Assembly (NCBI GenBank): GCA_900555745.1
Contig: USMH01000050.1
Span: forward strand, 1 to 6,948
Source: an uncultured Collinsella sp.
Lineage (GTDB): Bacteria > Actinomycetota > Coriobacteriia > Coriobacteriales > Coriobacteriaceae
DNA length: 6,948 bases
Direction: 5' to 3'
The notes under the pieces: model-generated
What the model was told of the DNA's origin: nothing
Databases searched by the model: none
Seen by the model: only the letters and a program-made list of their open reading frames with translations
Program-made: the position numbers and the translations under genes
Part shown: positions 1 to 5,279 of the stretch, in pieces
Numbering within the stretch: position 1 is the first letter of the stretch
Layout: each line of letters begins with the position of its first letter

Positions 1-1
1 C

Positions 2-1228
2 TGCTGGGTGTTTCCCGGCTTTATCGACGGCCACACGCACATGCAGTGCTGGACCGGCATGGATTGGACAGCGGATAGCTTTGAGACCGGCACGCGCGCG
101 GCTGCCTGCGGCGGTACGACGACCATCGTGGACTACGCGACGGCCGATCGCGGCGTGACCATGCCCGATGCCTTGGCCGAGTGGCATCATCGCGCCGACG
201 GCACCTGCACGGCAAACTACGCCTTTCATATGGCACTCGCCGAGTGGAATGAGCGCAATCGCGCCGATCTTTCGGCTATGCGCGAGGCGGGCGTATCGTC
301 GTTTAAGACCTACTTTGCCTATGACCACCTGCGCTTGGACGATGCCGAGACACTCGAGGTGCTGGAGGAGCTCAAGCGCGTGGGCGGTATCCTGTGCGTG
401 CATTGCGAGAACGGTACGCTGGTGAATGAGCTGCAGAAGCGCGTGTTTGAGCGGGGCATCCACGGGCCCGAGGGGCATGCGCTCAGCCGTCCGGACGTGT
501 GCGAGGGTGAGGCCGTGAGCCGCCTGCTGTATCTGGCGCACTTGGCCGGGGACGCTCCGGTCAACGTGGTGCACCTTTCGACCAAGCTGGGGCTCGAGGC
601 CATTCGTGCCGCCAAGGCGCGCGGGCAGAAGAATATCTATGTCGAGACCTGCCCTCAGTATCTGATGCTCGACGATACGTGCTATTTGGAGCAGGGCGAG
701 GACGGCTTTGCGGGCGCCAAATATGTGATGAGCCCGCCGCTGCGCCATGCGGGCGACCGTGCGGCACTGCGCGAGGCGCTTGTGGCCGGCGAGATCGATA
801 CGATCGCGACCGACCACTGCAGCTTTAACCTGCACGGGCAAAAGGACCGCGGGCGCGACGACTTCCGCGCGATTCCCAACGGCGGACCCGGTGTGGAGCA
901 TCGTCCCGTCGCGATCGCTACGAGCTTTGAGGGACAGCTGGGCCCCGAGGACCTCTGCCGCCTGATGAGCGAGAACCCGGCGCGCGTCTTTGGCATGTAT
1001 CCGCGCAAGGGCTGTCTTGCCGAGGGTGCCGATGCCGACGTGTGCGTGTGGGATCCTTGCGCGCGTTGGACGATCAGCGCCGCGACGCAGCATCAGGCCG
1101 TGGACTACACGCCGCTCGAGGGCTTTGAGGCACATGGCCGCGCCAAGGCCGTGTTTGTGAACGGCGTGCTGGTGGCGCGCGATGGCGAGCCCACCGGAGC
1201 CCAGCCCGGTCGCTACGTGCCCCGCTAG
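2..1228 (+). CDS. hydA: D-hydantoinase / dihydropyrimidinase-family cyclic amidohydrolase, 5'-truncated by window edge
   Basis: Metal-dependent amidohydrolase that opens cyclic amides (hydantoins, dihydropyrimidines or related rings); probably cytosolic. Counting residues from the GTG at position 8, the binuclear-metal signature is complete: H9 and H11 in GHTH, K100 in SSFKTYFAY (the lysine carbamylated in this family), H132 in VHCEN, H189 in VVHLS and D269 in ATDH. The PNGGPGVEHR segment (290-299) matches the substrate loop region of hydantoinases. The frame is open to the left edge (C-W-V-F-P-G), and family members are about 455-470 residues, so roughly 50 N-terminal residues lie outside the window; the GTG at 8 is not a real start. 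Its proximity to yqeC/yqeB/xdhC suggests a role like E. coli HyuA (YgeZ) in anaerobic purine or urate breakdown. That role is inference; the family assignment is firm, the substrate unknown. It probably ends a + strand operon that begins outside the window. Confidence 0.9.
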   Translation, partial: CWVFPGFIDGHTHMQCWTGMDWTADSFETGTRAAACGGTTTIVDYATADRGVTMPDALAEWHHRADGTCTANYAFHMALAEWNERNRADLSAMREAGVSSFKTYFAYDHLRLDDAETLEVLEELKRVGGILCVHCENGTLVNELQKRVFERGIHGPEGHALSRPDVCEGEAVSRLLYLAHLAGDAPVNVVHLSTKLGLEAIRAAKARGQKNIYVETCPQYLMLDDTCYLEQGEDGFAGAKYVMSPPLRHAGDRAALREALVAGEIDTIATDHCSFNLHGQKDRGRDDFRAIPNGGPGVEHRPVAIATSFEGQLGPEDLCRLMSENPARVFGMYPRKGCLAEGADADVCVWDPCARWTISAATQHQAVDYTPLEGFEAHGRAKAVFVNGVLVARDGEPTGAQPGRYVPR

Positions 1229-1248
1229 CAGCAAAGATGCCGTGTCCC

Positions 1249-1327
1249 CTCCTCAGTTGCGGTGAAATACGGACTGTTTGCGGCCGTCGGGCGGCCAAAC
1301 AGTCCGTATTTCACCGCAACTGAGGAG
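1249..1327. repeat. Long palindromic element, copy 1 (31-bp perfect stem), between convergent hydA and yqeC
   Basis: Positions 1249-1279 are the exact reverse complement of 1297-1327: a 31-bp perfect stem around a 17-nt centre. The centre holds a smaller GGCC/GGCC pairing (1282-1285 with 1293-1296). The core of each arm is GTTGCGGTGAAATACGGA followed by CTGTT. It starts 20 bp after the hydA stop and ends 10 bp before the yqeC stop on the other strand, so it could end transcription from both sides. No T-run follows either arm on either strand, which is unlike a classical intrinsic terminator. A near-copy lies at 4044-4110, so this is a repeated element, perhaps a REP/MITE-like palindrome. That it acts as a bidirectional terminator is inference. 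Confidence 0.85.
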
Positions 1328-1337
1328 ATGGGGCCGG

Positions 1338-2072
1338 CTACTTGAGGCTGCTGGCGACGACGGGGCGGTCGAGAGCTGCCTCGAAGCGGTCGGCCATCGT
1401 GGGGTCGCTGAGCGTGCCGACTTGGTTGAGCATGATGCGTGCGGTGCTGAGTCCCAGCGCCTGCATCTCGGCATTGAGCACCTGGGCGACGCGCTCGGGT
1501 GTGGCGATGTCGGTGGGCTCGCAGCCGCAACGCTCGCAAAAGAGCTCGGGGCGGTGGACGGCTTCGTTGATGGGCTTGCCGAGCCCTGAGGCGCCGACGA
1601 TCCAGACGATGTTGGCCGTGCCAGAGGGAATCACCGGCTCCCAGGCGGCGTGGGCCTTGAGCGGGAGCCGCTTGCTGCCGTCCGCCTCGGCCAGGACGTA
1701 GTCAAAGCGTTGCGCCAGCTGGTCGAGCGGCTCGGCAGGGGAGGAGAGTTTGCCCGTCTCCGGGTCCAAAACACCCGCCTGGCAGATACTTCCGCGGCTC
1801 ATGCCCGCGCATGCCTCGCAGGTGCAACCGGGGACATGCGAGGCGCCCGGCTTCCAAGGCGCGGCGTCCAGGCGACGGCTCGACCCGTCCCACGGCACGC
1901 CGGCGACGGGGAACATATGCGTGGTGGTGCAGAGGAGCGCGCGGCCGCCAGCGCGCATAAGCTCAAGACCCAGCGTCTTTAGCAAGGTCGACTTGCCGCC
2001 GCTGCCGATAATCGCGGTAATGCCCGGCTCGATCCTGAGCGCCGAGGCAAGATTGCCGCTAACCGTTTCCAT
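1338..2072 (-). CDS. yqeC: Selenium cofactor biosynthesis protein YqeC (P-loop ATPase/GTPase-like)
   Basis: A 244-residue P-loop protein associated with maturation of selenium-dependent molybdenum hydroxylases; its exact reaction is not known. Visible features: Walker A-like GSGGKSTLL (23-31), TTTHMF (50-54 region), the family signature LAEADGSKRLPLKAH (127-141) with the downstream EPVIP, and GLGKPINEAVHRPELF (163-178) followed by an asparagine-containing LNQVGT (215-220). Two cysteine groups stand out: C83, C85, C88 and C97 in a loop after TTTHMF, and C179, C182 and C184. Start: ATG complementing 2070-2072, preceded only by a weak GGCGGTG-type ribosome site. It runs opposite to yqeB and shares with it the AT-rich spacer 2073-2177; it converges on hydA with the palindrome between. 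The family call rests on the P-loop, the EADGS..PLKAH motif and the yqeB neighbour. Confidence 0.88.
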   Translation of the reverse strand: METVSGNLASALRIEPGITAIIGSGGKSTLLKTLGLELMRAGGRALLCTTTHMFPVAGVPWDGSSRRLDAAPWKPGASHVPGCTCEACAGMSRGSICQAGVLDPETGKLSSPAEPLDQLAQRFDYVLAEADGSKRLPLKAHAAWEPVIPSGTANIVWIVGASGLGKPINEAVHRPELFCERCGCEPTDIATPERVAQVLNAEMQALGLSTARIMLNQVGTLSDPTMADRFEAALDRPVVASSLK

Positions 2073-2177
2073 CTGTTCACCGCCGTATAATACTGTGATA
2101 ATAAATAATCATCAGAGGAGTAGCGGTCGAACCGCATTTGCTCTGCTCAAACCGTAGCACAGGGAGGTGTCCCGGGA
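2073..2177. promoter_or_regulatory. Divergent yqeC/yqeB promoter region with overlapping -10-like boxes
   Basis: This 105-bp spacer contains the most AT-rich patch of the accessory region (about 2086-2109). On the + strand TATAAT at 2086-2091 is a perfect -10, but the sequence about 17 bp upstream (CCGTTT) is a poor -35. On the - strand TATTAT (complement of 2087-2092) with CTGATG 17 bp upstream could drive yqeC, giving a very short leader. The two boxes overlap, so polymerase could not occupy both at once. An imperfect inverted repeat, CTGTGAT (2093-2099) and ATCATCAG (2108-2115), sits just beside the boxes and might be an operator. The yqeB leader also holds a small hairpin, GCGGT-CGA-ACCGC (2123-2135). 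All assignments are by eye. Confidence 0.4.
2161..2169 (+). promoter_or_regulatory. Strong Shine-Dalgarno of yqeB
   Basis: AGGGAGGTG lies 8 nt before the ATG at 2178. It fixes that start, in contrast to the weak ribosome site of the divergent yqeC. Confidence 0.7.
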
Positions 2178-2972
2178 ATGCTCGTTTATGTTCGCGGCGC
2201 CGGCGATATCGCCACGGGCGTCGCTGCTCGCTTGGTGCGCGCCGGCGTGTCGGTCGTTATGGCCGATATCGCGGTTCCCACGTGCATCCGCCGCACAATC
2301 AGTTTTTGCGAGGCTATTCGCTTGGGCGAGGTCGAGGTCGAGGGCATTCGCGCTCGCTTGGCACAGACGCCGGCAGAGGCGCTTGCAATTACCGAGGCTG
2401 GAGACGTCGCCGTTGTGGTGGACCCCCAGGCCAAGATGCTCGGCGAGCTGAAACCCGCTGCCGTGGTCGACGCGATTCTGGCTAAGCGCAACCTGGGTAC
2501 CACGCGCGACATGGCGCCTGCCGTCATCGCCGTGGGGCCGGGCTTTACCGCGCCGGTTGACTGCGACGCCGTGGTCGAAACCATGCGCGGGCATTTCCTG
2601 GGCCGTGTCATTACCCAGGGTTCGCCCCAACCCAACACGGGCGTGCCGGGCATTATCGCTGGCTATGGCAGAGAGCGCGTTATCCACAGCCCCGCCGCCG
2701 GCGTGTTTCGGTCCGACCGCGCGATCGGCGACATCGTGAGCGCCGGAGACGTGATTGGCTACGCGGGCGATTCGCCCATGTGCACGCAGATCGATGGCTG
2801 TCTGCGCGGGCTTTTGGCGAACGGCGTGCAGGTGACTGAGGGCTTTAAATGCGCCGATGTCGATCCGCGCGGCGATGCCAGCTATATCAACTACATTTCG
2901 GACAAGGCGACGTCGGTCGGCGGCGGCGTGCTCGAGGCACTCGCTATGCTCACCGATATCTTTAGAGGATAG
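2178..2972 (+). CDS. yqeB: Selenium-dependent molybdenum hydroxylase maturation protein YqeB (EF2563 family)
   Basis: A 264-residue accessory protein of the selenium-containing molybdenum hydroxylase system; biochemical activity is unproven. It begins with a Rossmann-like strand and glycine loop, VRGAGDIATGVAARL (5-19), followed by the family motif RRTISFCEAIRLGEVEVEG (38-56). It then has IAVGPGFTAP (117-126), a region QPNTGVPGIIAGYGRERVIH (151-170) and the C-terminal block DVDPRGDASYINYISDKA (227-244) with GGGVLEAL. Residues 171-198 (SPAAGVF..IGDIVSAGDVIG) look like a barrel-sandwich (biotinyl/lipoyl-like) half, without an obvious carrier lysine at the turn. Length fits the stand-alone family. 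It is 9 bp upstream of xdhC, so the two are very likely co-transcribed. Cysteines C36 and C44 flank the RRTISF motif; whether they matter is unknown. Confidence 0.9.
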   Translation: MLVYVRGAGDIATGVAARLVRAGVSVVMADIAVPTCIRRTISFCEAIRLGEVEVEGIRARLAQTPAEALAITEAGDVAVVVDPQAKMLGELKPAAVVDAILAKRNLGTTRDMAPAVIAVGPGFTAPVDCDAVVETMRGHFLGRVITQGSPQPNTGVPGIIAGYGRERVIHSPAAGVFRSDRAIGDIVSAGDVIGYAGDSPMCTQIDGCLRGLLANGVQVTEGFKCADVDPRGDASYINYISDKATSVGGGVLEALAMLTDIFRG

Positions 2973-2981
2973 AAGGCGGCA

Positions 2982-4025
2982 ATGGAAAAGCTCGATGTTG
3001 TGAATGCGGCGCTTGTCGCCCTGCGTGCTGGCGAGACGTGCGAGCTCGTGGTCGTGGCCGGCACGGCGGGGTCGTCGCCGCGCGGCGTGGGCGCCTGGAT
3101 GGCCGTCTTTGCCGACGGTAGCCAGGCGGGCACCATCGGCGGCGGCAAGATCGAGCTTTTTGCGCTGGACGAGGCGCGAGAGCTGCTGGCCGCGGGGCAA
3201 TCGCATCTGGTCCGCTACACCATGGGCGGCGAGAACTCCGATACCGGTATGATCTGCGGCGGAGCCATCTGCCTGTGCTATCTGCATCTGGATGCGATCC
3301 AGGCACCGTTGTTTCAGGAAATTGCCGACGTCTTGACGTATCGACGTATCGGCGACTTCGTCATCGACTTTGAACCGTTTGTCATTCAGGCCCTGGAGGG
3401 CGATGTGGTCGAGTACCATGGCGAGGCATCGCGCCATACCATTGCCGGCTGCCCCGAGCTTTCGCTGGTGGAGGAGGGGAGTAAGGTCACCTACACCAAC
3501 GCCGCCTCCGAGATTCCCGCGGCGCACATCGAGACGCTCTGCCCCGAGGGCCTGACCTATATCTTTGGCTGCGGCCACGTGGGCGCCGCGACGGCGCGGG
3601 TGCTCACGGCGGCGGGCTTTGCCGTCGTGGCGTGCGACGACCGCCCCGGCACGCTGACCCCCGATTGGGTGCCCGGTGTCTACGATCGTCGCTTGGTCGA
3701 TTACAAGAACCTGAGCGAGCTGTGCCCCATCGGCCCGCGCGACCTGGTGGTCGTCGCCACGGCGGGTCACAAGTCCGATATCGACGTGGTGATTCAGGCC
3801 ATGCGCGCCAAGCCTGCCTACCTGGGCTGTCTGGGCTCGCGCCGCAAGACGGCCTTTGTGCGTGCCCGCCTGGAGCAGGAAGGCTTTACGCAGGACCAGA
3901 TCGACGAGCTGCACCTTCCGATCGGCGTTGCCATCGAGGCCGAGGACCCCGAGGAGATCGCCATCTCCATCGCCGCCGAGATGATCCACCTGCGCCGCAC
4001 CAAACTCGTCCCCCGCAAGCGCTAA
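2982..4025 (+). CDS. xdhC: XdhC/CoxI family molybdenum-cofactor insertion protein
   Basis: A 347-residue XdhC-type protein. In studied relatives these proteins bind molybdenum cofactor, promote its sulfuration and hand it to xanthine dehydrogenase-type enzymes. The N-terminal XdhC_CoxI domain shows VAGTAGSSPRGVGAWM (25-40), GTIGGGKIE (50-58) and ICGGAICLC (91-99). The C-terminal Rossmann domain shows IFGCGHVGAATARVL (194-208), VACDDRPG (216-223), VVATAGHKSDIDVV (257-270), YLGCLGSRRKT (280-290) and LHLPIGVAIEAEDPEEIAISI (310-330). The ATG at 2982 follows AAGGCGG (2973-2979), 9 bp after the yqeB stop. With yqeB next to it the client is probably a selenium-dependent hydroxylase encoded outside the window. 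It is the last gene before the ribosomal operon, and a palindromic repeat starts 18 bp after its stop. Confidence 0.93.
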   Translation: MEKLDVVNAALVALRAGETCELVVVAGTAGSSPRGVGAWMAVFADGSQAGTIGGGKIELFALDEARELLAAGQSHLVRYTMGGENSDTGMICGGAICLCYLHLDAIQAPLFQEIADVLTYRRIGDFVIDFEPFVIQALEGDVVEYHGEASRHTIAGCPELSLVEEGSKVTYTNAASEIPAAHIETLCPEGLTYIFGCGHVGAATARVLTAAGFAVVACDDRPGTLTPDWVPGVYDRRLVDYKNLSELCPIGPRDLVVVATAGHKSDIDVVIQAMRAKPAYLGCLGSRRKTAFVRARLEQEGFTQDQIDELHLPIGVAIEAEDPEEIAISIAAEMIHLRRTKLVPRKR

Positions 4026-4043
4026 TCGCATCCCCACCAATTA

Positions 4044-4110
4044 AGTTGCGGTGAAATACGGATTGTTTAAGCCTGTTAGGCCGCCCAACAGTCCCTATTT
4101 CACCGCAACT
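4044..4110. repeat. Long palindromic element, copy 2 (decayed), downstream of xdhC
   Basis: Arms 4044-4067 and 4087-4110 pair over 24 positions with one C-C mismatch and one G-T wobble. The 19-nt centre contains a nested GCCT/AGGC hairpin (4071-4074 with 4078-4081). Left and right arms each differ by one base from copy 1 (1249-1327) across this 24-nt core, while the centres differ, so both copies belong to one repeat family. Four bases after copy 2 come a few T residues (CTTTTTG, 4112-4118), which makes it a plausible terminator for xdhC. The element could equally be a mobile or REP-like palindrome. Confidence 0.85.
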
Positions 4111-4171
4111 GCTTTTTGGGACCCATTTGTGCGGGGGAGTTGTGGAGTTGTGCAGGCAGACGAGGTTTTTC

Positions 4172-4200
4172 TGGAAATACGCTCCCGATGCGCGTATAGT
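4172..4200 (+). promoter_or_regulatory. Candidate sigma70-type promoter for the rplE operon
   Basis: TGGAAA (4172-4177, 4 of 6 to TTGACA) and TATAGT (4195-4200, 5 of 6 to TATAAT) are separated by exactly 17 bp. Transcription would start near 4207 and give a leader of about 130 nt. The position, just after the repeat and before the ribosomal genes, fits a dedicated promoter for this part of the spc operon. Confidence 0.5.
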
Positions 4201-4275
4201 ACCGATTGTTTTGTCGGCTCCTGCTGCGTCGAGTCCAAACCGCAAAATGCCATGAGCGGCGCGGATGCAGCCAGG

Positions 4276-4314
4276 AGGCACGAGGACAACCCATCGTGGC
4301 CACGCCCCGTGCTT
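4276..4314 (+). promoter_or_regulatory. Leader hairpin just upstream of the rplE ribosome-binding site
   Basis: GCACGAGG (4278-4285) pairs with CCCCGTGC (4305-4312) with one A-C mismatch, extendable by a G-T and an A-T pair. It is followed 12 nt later by the Shine-Dalgarno AAGGAG (4326-4331). In E. coli, S8 represses the spc operon by binding the mRNA around the start of rplE, so a structure here may be a feedback site. I cannot confirm the S8 recognition core from sequence alone. Confidence 0.3.
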
Positions 4315-4337
4315 AAAACCCCAAGAAGGAGTGAACA

Positions 4338-4895
4338 ATGGCAGAAGAGAAGTATGTGCCGCGTCTGAAGACCAAGTACAACAACGAGGTCAAGCAGCAG
4401 CTTCAGGACAAGTTCCAGTACGAGAACGTCATGATGATCCCCAAGTTTGAGAAGATCGTCGTGAACATGGGTGTCGGCGAGGCCGCTACCGATTCCAAGG
4501 CCATCGACGGTGCCGTGCGCGACCTGCGCGCCATCACCGGCCAGCAGCCGATGATCACCCGTGCCCGCAAGTCCATCGCTACTTTCCGCCTGCGCGCTGG
4601 TATGCCGATCGGCTGCAAGGTTACCCTGCGTGGCGACCGTATGTGGGAGTTCTTCGATCGTCTGACCTCCGTCGCGATCCCCCGTATCCGCGACTTCCGC
4701 GGCATCTCCGCCAAGAGCTTCGACGGCCGTGGTAACTTCTCCATGGGCGTCACCGAGCAGCTCATCTTCCCCGAGATCGACTTCGACTCCGTCGATCACC
4801 AGCGCGGTATGGACATCACTTTCGTGACCACCGCCAATACCGATGAGGAGGCCAAGGCCCTTCTGGACGCCTTTGGTTTCCCGTTCAAGAAATAG
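4338..4895 (+). CDS. rplE: 50S ribosomal protein L5
   Basis: L5 binds 5S rRNA in the large subunit and contacts tRNA and the small-subunit head. At 185 residues it has normal length for the family. Recognisable blocks are [16 protein letters not shown] (34-49), the [20 protein letters not shown] stretch (67-86), [21 protein letters not shown] (89-109), [11 protein letters not shown] (114-124), [20 protein letters not shown] (128-147) and the C-terminal [19 protein letters not shown]. The ATG is set by AAGGAG (4326-4331), 6 nt upstream. It leads the spc-type run in this window; normally rplN-rplX would directly precede it, but here xdhC does. Codon choice (AAG, GTC, CGT/CGC) looks like that of a highly expressed gene and differs from the GCG/GGC-rich accessory genes. 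Confidence 0.98.
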   Translation: MAEEKYVPRLKTKYNNEVKQQLQDKFQYENVMMIPKFEKIVVNMGVGEAATDSKAIDGAVRDLRAITGQQPMITRARKSIATFRLRAGMPIGCKVTLRGDRMWEFFDRLTSVAIPRIRDFRGISAKSFDGRGNFSMGVTEQLIFPEIDFDSVDHQRGMDITFVTTANTDEEAKALLDAFGFPFKK

Positions 4896-4910
4896 GTTCA
4901 CCTGCCCTAT

Positions 4911-4940
4911 AAGCGCCGTTCCCACAAGGGGGCGGCGCTT
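4911..4940 (+). terminator. Strong hairpin in the rplE-rpsN spacer (attenuator or processing site rather than a full terminator)
   Basis: Positions 4911-4923 pair with 4928-4940: AAGCGCCG against CGGCGCTT, continued by two G-T pairs and CCC/GGG, closing an ACAA tetraloop (13 pairs in all). It lies 15 nt after the rplE stop. No T-run follows (GGGGCGAACA), so complete termination is unlikely. It could protect or process the mRNA, or attenuate transcription, between rplE and rpsN. The type label is the nearest available choice. Confidence 0.45.
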
Positions 4941-4974
4941 GGGGCGAACAATACTCTATGTGAGGAGGATATAA

Positions 4975-5160
4975 GTGGCTAAGACATCGATGATCGTCAA
5001 GTGCAATCGCAAGCAGAAGTTCTCTACTCGTGAGTACACGCGCTGCCAGCGCTGCGGCCGTCCGCACTCTGTGTACCGCAAGTTCGGCCTGTGCCGTGTC
5101 TGCTTCCGCGAGCTTGCACTCAAGGGCGAGCTTCCCGGCGTTAAGAAGGCCAGCTGGTAA
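4975..5160 (+). CDS. rpsN: 30S ribosomal protein S14, type Z (zinc-binding)
   Basis: A 61-residue short-form S14 of the small-subunit head (also called rpsZ). The zinc ribbon is intact: C24-x2-C27 (CQRC) and C40-x2-C43 (CRVC), with the family ending [16 protein letters not shown]. This is the zinc-dependent version; the longer C-minus paralog used under zinc starvation is not in the window. Translation starts at GTG 4975, directed by GAGGAGG (4962-4968) 6 nt upstream. The start is supported by the usual beginning MAKTSMIVK. It lies 79 nt after rplE and 119 nt before rpsH, both rather wide spacers for this operon. Confidence 0.97.
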   Translation: MAKTSMIVKCNRKQKFSTREYTRCQRCGRPHSVYRKFGLCRVCFRELALKGELPGVKKASW

Positions 5161-5216
5161 GTCACTACCAGCGTTTCAAGCATCAGTTTGGAACAGGGAA
5201 AACGCGCTAAAAAGGC

Positions 5217-5237
5217 TTTGCCGTTAAGGGCGGCGAA
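5217..5237 (+). other. Small hairpin in the rpsN-rpsH spacer
   Basis: TTTGCCG (5217-5223) pairs with CGGCGAA (5231-5237), seven pairs including one T-G, around a 7-nt loop. The 119-nt spacer also contains a weaker GCGTTT/AAACGC pairing (5171-5176 with 5200-5205). No gene or T-run is visible. Possible roles are mRNA processing or ribosomal-protein binding ahead of rpsH; this is speculative. Confidence 0.3.
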
Positions 5238-5279
5238 GAACCAAGAGCACGTGTTCATCAAGAACGAAGGAGAATCTGT

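Larger units (their letters stand above)
4026..4337. other. Non-coding junction between xdhC and rplE
   Basis: 312 bp without a credible gene. In order it holds the palindromic repeat copy 2 (4044-4110), a perfect 8-bp tandem repeat GAGTTGTG (4137-4144 and 4145-4152), a sigma70-like promoter (4172-4200) and a leader of about 130 nt ending in a hairpin and the rplE ribosome site. A short open frame from ATG 4252 runs into rplE in another frame and shows no protein character. No remnant of rplX (L24), the expected neighbour of rplE, is recognisable by eye. Confidence 0.7.

Noticed and set aside
8..10. GTG at position 8 as the true start of the hydantoinase
   Set aside because: The frame is open upstream to the window edge, no ribosome site is visible, and the product would lack the usual N-terminal sheet of about 50 residues before the GHTH motif.
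2092..2177. Molybdenum-cofactor riboswitch in the yqeB leader
   Set aside because: The leader is too short and holds only a 5-bp hairpin, unlike the long multi-stem Moco RNA motif.
2112..4040. 642-codon open frame on the - strand across yqeB and xdhC
   Set aside because: It lies antisense to two clearly recognised genes and its sequence is low-complexity and rich in His, Arg, Ala, Gly and Asp without known motifs; such long antisense frames are common in GC-rich codon usage.
1249..4110. CRISPR array or insertion-sequence ends formed by the two repeat copies
   Set aside because: There are only two copies, 2.7 kb apart, each a complete palindrome, with ordinary genes and no transposase between them; I see no obvious target-site duplication outside the arms.
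4201..4337. Remnant of rplX (L24) in the rplE leader
   Set aside because: None of the three + strand frames showed L24-like motifs (KGD.V.VI.G..KGK or a C-terminal Cys/Arg-rich end) by eye.
4051..4368. Possible 105-codon + strand gene starting inside palindrome copy 2
   Set aside because: It starts within the repeat arm, has no ribosome site, overlaps the rplE start in another frame and shows no protein family character.
4095..4925. 276-codon open frame on the - strand opposite rplE that reads into the repeat
   Set aside because: It is a shadow of rplE; its tail is simply the palindrome and leader read backwards.
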